From CAWCTD01 sp963798455 (GTDB lineage Bacteria > Acidobacteriota > Terriglobia > Bryobacterales > Bryobacteraceae): a stretch of DNA of 64,000 bases. The stretch spans positions 372,001 to 436,000 of the forward strand of contig CAWCTD010000004.1 of the NCBI GenBank assembly GCA_963798455.1, given 5' to 3'. The position numbers and the translations under genes were made by a program. Shown here one piece after another: positions 44,741 to 52,628 of the stretch. A model generated the notes under the pieces. It searched no databases. It worked only from the letters and a program-made list of their open reading frames with translations, and was not told where the DNA came from. Numbering within the stretch: the first letter of the stretch is position 1; every line of letters begins with the position of its first letter.

Positions 44741-47422
44741 ATGCTGAGCGAGACGGAATTGCTGGTTTGGTTTCGGCGGCTCGGGATGACAGAACGAGCC
44801 CAAGCCGCTATTCGACAGGCGCGATCCTCCGAGCCTGCGAGACGCGTCGGGGGAGGTCGGCGCAATGTAAGCGGTCGATATCCCAGCAGGAAAATGGGCG
44901 TGACCATGCAGTTTGAGAGTCATCGCGTCGAACTGGCGGTTATACACGAACTGGAGCACGCCCCGGAAGTCCTGGAATATTACGACCAGCCGCCGTCGAT
45001 CAAGCTGGATTACGAAAGCGCCAGCGGTAAACGGATGGGTGTGCTGCACACTGCCGACTACTTCGTCATTCGGACGGACGGCGCCGGCTGGGTGGAGTGC
45101 AAGACCGACGAGGAACTGAAGCGTCTTTCGGAACGAAACTCGAACCGCTACCGCTGTGAGGGTCGTTGGCGTTGCCCACCGGGCGAGGCATACGCCGCCA
45201 CTTTGGGACTGACGTACCTGGTCCGGTCCTCGGCCGAAATCGACTGGACATTCCAAGCGAACATCCAATTTCTTGAAGACTACCTTCGCGGGGACTGCGG
45301 GGTGGCGTCAGCTATCGCGGGGCAGGTGATCGCGCGCTCGGCATGTCAGCCGGGCATTAGCCTGGATGACTTGTTGGTTGCGACCGAGGGCAGTTGCAGC
45401 CGCGACGAGGTGTACTCGCTGATTGCGACGGACCGGCTCTACGTGGACCTGACGGCTGCGCGCCTCAGTCAGCCCGACAAGGTGAGGGTATTTCCGACGG
45501 CCGCACTGGCTGCTTTGTACCAGTCAGCTATACTTCCTCCGGCGGCCGATTTCACTGGCGCGCGATCACTGCTTGAGGTAGGCAGCGTGCTCAGTTGGGA
45601 TACCAAGACATGGAGGATCGCCAACCTCGGCGCTACGACGGTTAGTCTCCTCGACGGTGGTGATACCTTTTCAGAGATTCCCTGGAGCAGGTTTGCGGAT
45701 CTCCTGGAACGCGGTCGAATGGTTCCGCTCGAAACAAAGGAGACCTCCGGCGCGAATGCGGCCGCATTCGAACGCTTGTCCAAGGCGAACGAGAAGGACC
45801 TCAAACGAGCGAACCATCGGTGTGATTGCGTATGCCGAGTCCTGCAGGGCGCCAAGCCGGTGGAAATCGGCGTGGCCGCCCGCACGCTCCGGCGGTGGGC
45901 AGCCCGGTATCAACAGGCCGAGCGGCAATTCGGCGCTGGGTTCATTGGCTTGCTGTCACTGATCGGCCAGAGGGGCAACAGACGCACCAAGTTGCCAGGA
46001 GCGACGCAGATGCGCATGAAGGAATTCGTCGAGGGGGACTATGAGACGTTGAAGCAGAAGACCAAGCGCGCAAGTTGGCTCGCGCTTCGCCTCGCCTGTG
46101 AAGATGAAGGCATCATCGCCCCGAGTCTCAAGACCTTCAGCCTGGCCATACGTCAGCGGCCAAGCTACACTCAGACGGTAAAGCGGCAGGGGCACCGCGC
46201 GGCCTACGCCCTGGAGCCTTTCTACTGGGAACTGGCACCGCAAACTCCGCGTCACGGTGAACGTCCGTTCGAGATCGGGCACATCGATCACACCGAACTC
46301 GACGTGGAACTTGTTTCCTCGGATAACGGCCGTCCACTCGGTCGTCCGTGGCTGACGATCCTGGTGGACGCGTTTTCACGGCGAAACCTAGCCTTTTATG
46401 TGACTTTCGATGCCCCCAGTTACCGGTCTTGCATGATGGTGCTCCGGGAATGCGTACGTCGGCATTCTCGTTTGCCGCAGATCCTCGTGGTCGATGGCGG
46501 GCGGGAGTTCGCGAGCACGTATTTCGAAACGCTGTTGGCGCGTTATCAATGCACGAAGAAGACGAGGCCACCCGCGAAAGCGCGATTCGGGTCGGTTTGC
46601 GAACGCCTGTTCGGCACTACAAACACGCAGTTCGTCCACAACCTGAGGGGGAACACTCAGATCATGCGGAACGTTCGGCAGGTTACCAAGGCGGTGAACC
46701 CGAAGAACCAGGCAGTGTGGACACTCGAGAACCTGCAAGGAGGTCTTGTCGCCTATCTCCATGAAGTCTACGATTGCGCAGACCATCCTGCCCTGGGTGA
46801 AAGTCCGCGAGAGGCCTTCGAAACCGGCCTGGCCCAGACCGGCCGTCGGCCAAGCCGGATCATTCCTTACGACCGCGAGTTCATCATCTACACTCTTCCG
46901 ACCACGCGGACCGGCACGGCGAAAGTCATCCCAGCACGCGGCGTCAAGGTAAACTACCTCTACTACTGGTGCCCGTCTTTCGAAGACCCTGCCATTGAGA
47001 CGCGCCGCGTGGATGTCAGATACGACCCCTTCGACGCCGCCACCGCCTACGCTTTCTTGAATGGCCAGTGGGTCGAGTGTCGGTCGGAGTATCACCACGT
47101 CTTCCGAGGTCGTTCGGAAAAGGAGATCATGCTTGCGACACACGAGATCCGAAAGCGATCACAGAACCACGCCCAGCGTTTTCCGGTGACTGCTAAACGG
47201 CTGGCGGAACTGCTAGCAGCCACCGAGGCACAGGAAACTCTGCTTGCCCAGCGCCTCAAGGATCTGGAAGCTCGTAAGACTCGGTCCACGCCGGGGGTGG
47301 TCGCCATTGGGGACCGGGTGAAGAGCGCGAGAACAGCTGCGGCTAGGCAGGAAGACGGCATCCGAATCCCCAAAAGCGCTGCATGCCGGGCATTGGAGCG
47401 CGGAACATATCAGGAGTTTTGA
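44741..47422 (+). CDS. tnsAB: Fused TnsA-TnsB transposase
   Basis: An 893-residue protein joining both Tn7 transposase activities. TnsA part (residues about 45-200): FESHRVELAVIHELEHAPEV, then the nuclease residues in HTADYFV (Asp) and WVECKTDEEL (Glu-x-Lys), which cut the 5' strand. TnsB part: helix-turn-helix regions, then an RNase H-like integrase core with Asp in GHIDHTELD, Asp in LVVDGGREFAS and Glu in FGSVCERLFGT. The open frame continues upstream to 44195 but overlaps DUF6788; ATG 44741 with GGCGGAAGGCGGA upstream is the sensible start. Stop overlaps the TnsC start (TGATG). Confidence 0.9.
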   Translation: MLSETELLVWFRRLGMTERAQAAIRQARSSEPARRVGGGRRNVSGRYPSRKMGVTMQFESHRVELAVIHELEHAPEVLEYYDQPPSIKLDYESASGKRMGVLHTADYFVIRTDGAGWVECKTDEELKRLSERNSNRYRCEGRWRCPPGEAYAATLGLTYLVRSSAEIDWTFQANIQFLEDYLRGDCGVASAIAGQVIARSACQPGISLDDLLVATEGSCSRDEVYSLIATDRLYVDLTAARLSQPDKVRVFPTAALAALYQSAILPPAADFTGARSLLEVGSVLSWDTKTWRIANLGATTVSLLDGGDTFSEIPWSRFADLLERGRMVPLETKETSGANAAAFERLSKANEKDLKRANHRCDCVCRVLQGAKPVEIGVAARTLRRWAARYQQAERQFGAGFIGLLSLIGQRGNRRTKLPGATQMRMKEFVEGDYETLKQKTKRASWLALRLACEDEGIIAPSLKTFSLAIRQRPSYTQTVKRQGHRAAYALEPFYWELAPQTPRHGERPFEIGHIDHTELDVELVSSDNGRPLGRPWLTILVDAFSRRNLAFYVTFDAPSYRSCMMVLRECVRRHSRLPQILVVDGGREFASTYFETLLARYQCTKKTRPPAKARFGSVCERLFGTTNTQFVHNLRGNTQIMRNVRQVTKAVNPKNQAVWTLENLQGGLVAYLHEVYDCADHPALGESPREAFETGLAQTGRRPSRIIPYDREFIIYTLPTTRTGTAKVIPARGVKVNYLYYWCPSFEDPAIETRRVDVRYDPFDAATAYAFLNGQWVECRSEYHHVFRGRSEKEIMLATHEIRKRSQNHAQRFPVTAKRLAELLAATEAQETLLAQRLKDLEARKTRSTPGVVAIGDRVKSARTAAARQEDGIRIPKSAACRALERGTYQEF

Positions 47423-48576
47423 TGGTGGCGTCAGCGAATAGCCCGTTGAGCCGGTCGCAGCCGAGCGCGGCGGAAGCGCTGACGTCGTTTCGCGCCTATA
47501 CAATGGCACACCCGCGGCTGATGGAGGCGAAAGATCAGCTTCTGCGCGCGATCAGCGGTGCCGAACCTGGATCGCTGGTATTCGTCTTCGGCCCTACAGG
47601 CGTTGGCAAGACCACGTTGCGGCTAAAACTAGAGCAGTTGCTGATGCAGGAAGCCCTGCCGGCGGGGGACTGTGATCCTGGCCAGATGCCGGTTGTGAGC
47701 CTGGAGGCAATGGCCGCTCTATCCGGGAACTTCAGTTGGAAGGACTATTTCACCCGTTTGCTTCGAGAGATGAACGAACCTCTCATCAACCGCAAACTGC
47801 GTCGTGATCCAGCGGATCTTGAGGGGCCAGCGAACCTGCACTTCGCTGTCGGGCCGCGAGCGTCTGGATTTGAGCTGCAGTATGCAGTGGAGCAAGCTCT
47901 ACGGTTCCGGCGAGCTCGAGCCGTGTTTGTGGACGAAGCCCAGCACCTGGGCCGGGTTGCCTCAGGCCGCAGACTGTCGGATCAACTGAACATCGTTAAG
48001 TCCATCGCCAATCGCACCGCGGCGGTGCACGTTCTGGTTGGGACCTATGAACTCCTCCCGTTCCGGAACTTAAGCGGGCAACTGAGCCGTCGCAGCGTTG
48101 ACGTGCACTTTCCGCGCTACACGTCTGAAGACCACGGGGACGTGGAGACCTTCAAGAACGTCCTACTCACATTTCAGGAGCACCTGCCGGCTGCATCCTT
48201 TGACCTCTTGGACCGCTGGGACTTCATGTATGAACGTTCGATCGGCTGTGTCGGGATTTTGAAAAACTGGCTCTTGTGCGCACTAACCGAGGCGTTCGGC
48301 GACGGCGACGCTGCCCTTACACCCAGGAGTCTGGAGCGGACCGCTCTCTCGGTGTCGCAATGCGAAAAGATCCTTGCGGAAACGATTGACGGAGAGGCGC
48401 AGCTCGCCGAAGGAGAAGGACGTTCTCGGCTGCGCAACCTCCTCGGCCTGTCGCTGGACATGCCGCGAGTTGCCAAGACCTCCAAGGCATCAGCGCCTCG
48501 GCTACGAAGGCGAGCAGCCGGGCAACGGCGTCCGAAGCGCGACCCGATTGGGAACGCGGTGCAGGCGTTTGCGTGA
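47422..48576 (+). CDS. tnsC: TnsC-like AAA+ transposition ATPase
   Basis: A 384-residue ATPase. Walker A is FVFGPTGVGKTTLRLKLE, Walker B is AVFVDEAQHLG, and sensor-type residues follow in VHVLVGTYELLPF. TnsC assembles on DNA near the target and recruits the TnsAB transposase. The ATG at 47422 overlaps the TnsAB stop in TGATG with CAGGAG upstream; an earlier ATG at 47383 would overlap more. The next gene starts 3 bp after its stop. Confidence 0.9.
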   Translation: MVASANSPLSRSQPSAAEALTSFRAYTMAHPRLMEAKDQLLRAISGAEPGSLVFVFGPTGVGKTTLRLKLEQLLMQEALPAGDCDPGQMPVVSLEAMAALSGNFSWKDYFTRLLREMNEPLINRKLRRDPADLEGPANLHFAVGPRASGFELQYAVEQALRFRRARAVFVDEAQHLGRVASGRRLSDQLNIVKSIANRTAAVHVLVGTYELLPFRNLSGQLSRRSVDVHFPRYTSEDHGDVETFKNVLLTFQEHLPAASFDLLDRWDFMYERSIGCVGILKNWLLCALTEAFGDGDAALTPRSLERTALSVSQCEKILAETIDGEAQLAEGEGRSRLRNLLGLSLDMPRVAKTSKASAPRLRRRAAGQRRPKRDPIGNAVQAFA

Positions 48577-48579
48577 ACC

Positions 48580-50508
48580 ATGATGTTCGACCAGCTCAGC
48601 ACGGAGTCTGCCGGCTTGCGCATACACACGCGGCTGTACCATCTCAGTCCGCTCGGCACTGGAACGCCGATGGTCGAGAGCCTGACCGGGTACATTGGCC
48701 GTTTGGCTGAGGCGCATGTAGTTTCCGTCGGTGCGCTGGTAATCGACGAACTCTTGCCTCGAATACCGAGAGGCGCGCCGGTGGGAGGCAAAGCCCCCAA
48801 ATCGGCAGATGAACGCCCCGTATTTCTGAATGGGCCACACACGATCAACGGTATGACCACCCGCACCGACCACTGCGTCCGGGTGCTCCAAGCCCTCACG
48901 GGCGTCAGCAATCTTCGATCACTCACGATGCTCCCGTTGAGGGGCATTTGTTCCAGCCAGAACCTCCTGCACAGACACCGTAGTTGGTGTCCGCGTTGTT
49001 GTGATGAACGGCGCCGAGCGGGTGAAGACGCGATTGAGCCGCTGCTCTGGGCGATCAGTGCAGTTACGGTATGCCCGAAACACCGGTGCTCTTTAGTCTC
49101 AGCCTGCCCGCATTGTGACGGCAAGCAACACGTCCTCGCTGGCAGGTCTCGTCCTGGTCGCTGCTCTCGGTGTAGGAAATGGCTCGGCGGCGGGCGCACG
49201 GAATCGGCGCTCGGAGACTCTGCTGTTGCCGATTACGACCTGTGGGCGGCGGAGAATGTAGGCACACTGCTGGCCGGATGTGGTACTCCCCACCGGCCGC
49301 TGATTCGAGCTTGCTTTCAGAGCAACCTCAAGGACTGTGTGGCAGATCTGGCCGGCGGGAACCGGAGCCAGTTGCTGCGTGCGACAAAAGTGAATGAGAG
49401 GACGCTCGACGCTTGGATGACCGGGACCTTCGTGCCGGAGCTTCCGAATCTACTGAGCTTCTGTTACCGGTTGCGCATTCCGCTCCTGCGATTCCTGGCC
49501 GGGACTCTGGATGAAAGTGATCGGAATTGGGAGCAGGCCCGTGGGATCGTATCCGAGTACGGCAGGAACTGGGGACGGCGCCGACGAAGGTCGGATGTCC
49601 AGCACGCCCTTGAACGGGCGCTGCTGTCGCCGCAGCCCCCATCACTTGCGGAGATCGCTACCGAACTCGGCTACAAGAGCGTTACGTCCCTGCGTCAGCA
49701 CGATCGGGCTGCATGCTCGAGCCTTTCCGAACACCAGACGAGACCGGAAAGGAGAGAGCGCGCGAAATTAGTCGGGCGAAGTGCGCTGAACCGAATGATC
49801 CGTGAACGGATTGAGGCTGGGTTGGAGGAGAACCCGCCACCCTCAGTCGGAAGCCTCGCCATCGAGCTTGGGTTTTCCGACTCCGTGTCCCTTCACTGCC
49901 GATTTCCAGACCTCTGCAAGAAGCTTGTTGCGGCGACGACGAGTTCTCGCGAGGAGCGCCGTGCCCAAAGCGAGGAGTGCCTGCGGGCGGCATTGGTCGA
50001 GAATCCGCCGCCTACGTTGAAAACGATCGCAGAACGGCTTCACCGTAAGGATGTTAGCTCACTCCGGCTATGGTTCCCTGACATCTGTTGGCGCCTTACG
50101 GATCGCTGGCGGAGGGACCGCCGGATGCGGATTCACGCGGCAGGCGCCGCACTGGAAGCTGCCGTGGAGGAAGTGCCACCTGTATCGGGAAAGCTTGTCG
50201 CGAAGAGAGCCGGAGTCTCGCCATTCTACTTGGCCGCGCTGTTCCCGGCGGCGTGGCGGAACTTGAACGCCCGGTTCACCGCCGCCAAAAGGTGCGAGTT
50301 CACTGAGAAGTGCGTGGCCTTACGGCGCGCGGTTCGCGGGATCGCCACTGCATTATGTCATAGAGGTATCTACCCTTCGCGCCGGCTGGTCAAATCTCTC
50401 GTGGTTGGCTCGGAGTTCAGAAGCGAGTACGTCATTGGTTCGGAGATTCAGCGGGCGCTGACAGAACTTGGCGTCACGGGATTGGCCCACCGAGAACCAC
50501 ATCCATAG
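48580..50508 (+). CDS. tniQ: TniQ/TnsD-family target selector with C-terminal HTH repeats
   Basis: A 642-residue protein. The N-terminal TniQ domain opens LSPLGTGTPMVESLTGYIGRLAEAH and contains paired zinc-binding cysteines (HRSWCPRCCDERR; CPKHRCSLVSACPHC; CSRCRKWLG). An HTH-like segment (LLRATKVNERTLDAWMTG) follows near residue 265. From about residue 337 come four or five divergent 50-60-residue repeats, for example LEENPPPSVGSLAIELGFSD and LVENPPPTLKTIAERLHRKD, each resembling a helix-turn-helix. Length and repeats resemble TnsD, so it probably recognises a DNA target sequence and recruits TnsC. It ends 9 bp before the right-end sites. Confidence 0.88.
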   Translation: MMFDQLSTESAGLRIHTRLYHLSPLGTGTPMVESLTGYIGRLAEAHVVSVGALVIDELLPRIPRGAPVGGKAPKSADERPVFLNGPHTINGMTTRTDHCVRVLQALTGVSNLRSLTMLPLRGICSSQNLLHRHRSWCPRCCDERRRAGEDAIEPLLWAISAVTVCPKHRCSLVSACPHCDGKQHVLAGRSRPGRCSRCRKWLGGGRTESALGDSAVADYDLWAAENVGTLLAGCGTPHRPLIRACFQSNLKDCVADLAGGNRSQLLRATKVNERTLDAWMTGTFVPELPNLLSFCYRLRIPLLRFLAGTLDESDRNWEQARGIVSEYGRNWGRRRRRSDVQHALERALLSPQPPSLAEIATELGYKSVTSLRQHDRAACSSLSEHQTRPERRERAKLVGRSALNRMIRERIEAGLEENPPPSVGSLAIELGFSDSVSLHCRFPDLCKKLVAATTSSREERRAQSEECLRAALVENPPPTLKTIAERLHRKDVSSLRLWFPDICWRLTDRWRRDRRMRIHAAGAALEAAVEEVPPVSGKLVAKRAGVSPFYLAALFPAAWRNLNARFTAAKRCEFTEKCVALRRAVRGIATALCHRGIYPSRRLVKSLVVGSEFRSEYVIGSEIQRALTELGVTGLAHREPHP

Positions 50509-50516
50509 CCCGCGAA

Positions 50517-50585
50517 CCATAACTTGGCAAGGCTGGGTTGGAACCATAAGGCGGCCGGCCCGGCCATTTTATGGTTCCAGTCACA
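50517..50585 (+). repeat. Transposon right end with three TnsB-type sites, two forming a palindrome
   Basis: Two direct sites, CCATAACTTGGCAA (50517) and CCATAAGGCGGCCG (50544), and one inverted site at the tip (50561-50574, reverse complement CCATAAAATGGCCG). The last two face each other across a short GGCC-rich centre. The tip ends GTCACA at 50585. Confidence 0.85.
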
Positions 50586-50590
50586 CTGTC
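50586..50590 (+). repeat. Target-site duplication, right copy (CTGTC)
   Basis: CTGTC directly after the transposon tip; identical to 44143-44147. Confidence 0.9.
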
Positions 50591-51036
50591 GGTGGCCCAC
50601 TACGGCGAGCAGAACGGTGACGCGATGCGTGATCCGGAAATGCTTTTCGAATTGGTCGAGATCTCCGGGCAGATCGGCTTGGTGCCGTACTACTTCCGCA
50701 ACGATTACGTCGGTGTCGAACAGTACTCGCGCCTTAGTCGGGACGGCGTGGCGCTGGTTCGCCCTCGGCTGCTGCGCGAGCACCAGAGCTTCGCGCGCCT
50801 CTGGGATCGGAACCTCCGAGCACAGGGCTTCGTGGAGGCCTTTCGGCGGATGCGAGGCGCCGAGGCGACCCGCCAATAGCTGCGATCCGCGGCTGGAACA
50901 GAGTGTTCTTTGCCTGGCATGCCCGTACGCGGGCTGTCAGGAGCCGAGCCGCCGGAAGCGGCATTCAACCAAACGGGGGAGTTGGCGGCGAGAGGACGCA
51001 ACGGCTCCCCTCTTCGCATTTCAGGAGACAAACACC

Positions 51037-51828
51037 ATGCAAGAGACAAGCGTAGTTGAGACCCAAGTTCCCGCGGCCGTCACCAACGAGGTTGCCGGGA
51101 GCGACGCGCCAGTCATGACGCTGCTTTCTTATGGCGGCAAACTGACGCGCAACGAACTGGCCCAGGTTCCGACCCCGGCCGGCACTGCAACACATAAGCC
51201 GATTCCGCACATCGAGGTCGTCGTGAAGCTGGTCGAAACGCTGGGCTTTCGCCAGATCGGCGTGGTCCGCGAAGAGTACGCGGTATCCAGCGACGGCATG
51301 CGAATGTTCGGAGTCATGGATCTGACCACTGGCTTCGAGGGCTGCCGCTTTGCGCTCGGCTTGCGGAACAGTCACGACAAATCATTCCGCCTGAGTTGTA
51401 CCGCGGGTGTCAGAGTGTTCGTGTGCGAGAATCTCGCGTTCCACGGGGAGTTCATGCCGGTCCTCGCGAAGCATTCCAAGAACTTCTCGATCGAGGATTC
51501 GTTTGCCATCGGCGTGGACCGAATCCAACGCAATTTCGAACCGCTCAAGCGCCAGATTGAAGAGTGGCAGGGGCGGCAATTGTCGACAGCGGTGGCGAAG
51601 CTGATCATCTACCAGGCGTTCATCGAGGATGAACTGGAGGTCCCGAAGCACCTCGCAAGGAGGGTCCATGAACTCTACTTCCAGCCAAGCTACCCCGAGT
51701 TCGAGCCGCGCACTCTCTGGAGCCTGTCGAACGCATTCACTTCAGCGTTCAAGGATCTGGAGCCGATCCCGCAGTACAAGGCGACAGCCAAGCTCGCGGG
51801 CTTCCTGGAGGCGGCACGGCTGTCGTGA
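51037..51828 (+). CDS. DUF932-family protein
   Basis: A 263-residue protein of the phage/plasmid-associated DUF932 type: HKPIPHIEVVVKLVETLGF, EYAVSSDGMRMFGVMDL, LGLRNSHDKSFRLSCTAGVRVFVCENLAFHGEF and KHSKNFSIEDSF are characteristic. Members are common on conjugative elements; their function is not known. CAGGAG lies 10 bp before ATG 51037. The frame extends upstream to 50524 but into unrelated bases. Confidence 0.8.
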   Translation: MQETSVVETQVPAAVTNEVAGSDAPVMTLLSYGGKLTRNELAQVPTPAGTATHKPIPHIEVVVKLVETLGFRQIGVVREEYAVSSDGMRMFGVMDLTTGFEGCRFALGLRNSHDKSFRLSCTAGVRVFVCENLAFHGEFMPVLAKHSKNFSIEDSFAIGVDRIQRNFEPLKRQIEEWQGRQLSTAVAKLIIYQAFIEDELEVPKHLARRVHELYFQPSYPEFEPRTLWSLSNAFTSAFKDLEPIPQYKATAKLAGFLEAARLS

Positions 51829-51990
51829 CTGGCAGGCCGAACGGATGGAGCCGGAATCGCGAGGTTAGTCATCGTCGCACCGTCCGGCTCCAGGCCCGAT
51901 GGGCGTGTGCGAGCACGGCCCTTCGAAGCGACAGCGGGCTGATCCGACCGATGCCTCGATTGCGTTGTCCTCTCTGCTGCTGCTAGAGTC

Positions 51991-52596
51991 ATGAACGCGT
52001 TGGAGATGCTGTCGTCTATCCTCAGTTTCATCGGTGGTTTTCTGAGCGCTGTGTTTGCCGAACCGTTACGGCGCTGGCTGTATCGTCCCGTGCTGAGGCT
52101 GCAATTCGGTACAACTGACCACTTCATAACGAGGACGCCCGAGGACAACGAGACTTCGCGACACGAGTCGTATTATTTGCGAGTCAGAGCTATGAACACG
52201 CGGGCGGCTCTGGCTAAGAACTGCCGAGCGTATCTTGTCAACGTTGAGTACCTTGGTTCGTCGGGGGCTTGGGAAGCAACGACCTACTGCGAAAGCATGC
52301 AGCTGGCCTGGGCGGGCCCCGGTGATGCTCCGTACGCCGCGCTGGACCTGCCGAAGGATGTGCCCCAATTCATCAATGTTTTATGCACGAGGGAGGACAG
52401 CCCGCGCTTCACACCATCGATAGTGCCGGGCATGCTCCTCTTCAGGTATGACTCGTTCCTGTCGTCTCCCGGAACGTATCGATTCACAGTCATCGTATCG
52501 GGCGATGGAGTGAGGCCGGCTTCGATCGGACTTCGGCTTAAGTGGACTGGCAAGTGGGACCAGTTTGAGGCAGGCGAAGTAGATCCCGCTTCGTAG
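51991..52596 (+). CDS. Single-pass membrane protein with cytosolic beta domain, 201 aa
   Basis: One N-terminal hydrophobic helix (MLSSILSFIGGFLSAVFA) followed by a basic stretch, which suggests an N-out, C-in protein, then a beta-rich domain (HESYYLRVRAMNTRAALAKNCRAYLVNVEY ... GTYRFTVIVSGDGVRPASIGLRLKW) resembling an immunoglobulin-like fold. I cannot name a family. It is convergent with the J-domain gene. Confidence 0.6.
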   Translation: MNALEMLSSILSFIGGFLSAVFAEPLRRWLYRPVLRLQFGTTDHFITRTPEDNETSRHESYYLRVRAMNTRAALAKNCRAYLVNVEYLGSSGAWEATTYCESMQLAWAGPGDAPYAALDLPKDVPQFINVLCTREDSPRFTPSIVPGMLLFRYDSFLSSPGTYRFTVIVSGDGVRPASIGLRLKWTGKWDQFEAGEVDPAS

Positions 52597-52628
52597 CCGC
52601 GCCGCGGGCCTGCTGACGCCATCGGAAT

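Larger units (their letters stand above)
44148..50585 (+). mobile_element. Complete Tn7-like transposon with fused TnsA-TnsB
   Basis: A 6438-bp element bounded by TGTGAC (left) and GTCACA (right). The first 25 bp of each end match at 20 positions when one is reverse-complemented, and a perfect 5-bp duplication flanks it. It carries DUF6788, TnsAB, TnsC and TniQ genes all on the + strand and nothing else: no Cas genes, no CRISPR array, no resistance cargo. Each end holds several CATAA-nCTGGCCG sites, presumably TnsB-binding. All genes look intact, so it may still be mobile. Confidence 0.93.
44008..50879 (+). pseudogene. DUF6908-type gene split by the Tn7-like element
   Basis: The 5' part (44008-44147) encodes MQTILEILRLAGQLRPGLCL ... 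GYPTLS; the 3' part (50591-50879) encodes VAHYGEQNGDAMRDPEMLFE ... to a TAG stop. Removing the transposon with one copy of CTGTC joins codons TC+G exactly in frame, giving a 142-residue protein of the DUF6908 kind. Insertion after about 46 codons therefore destroyed an intact gene, and the lack of other damage suggests the event is recent. Confidence 0.85.

Noticed and set aside
44148..50585. CRISPR-guided (CAST) transposon
   Set aside because: The fused TnsA-TnsB invited the idea, but no Cas gene, effector or repeat-spacer array lies within the element or nearby.
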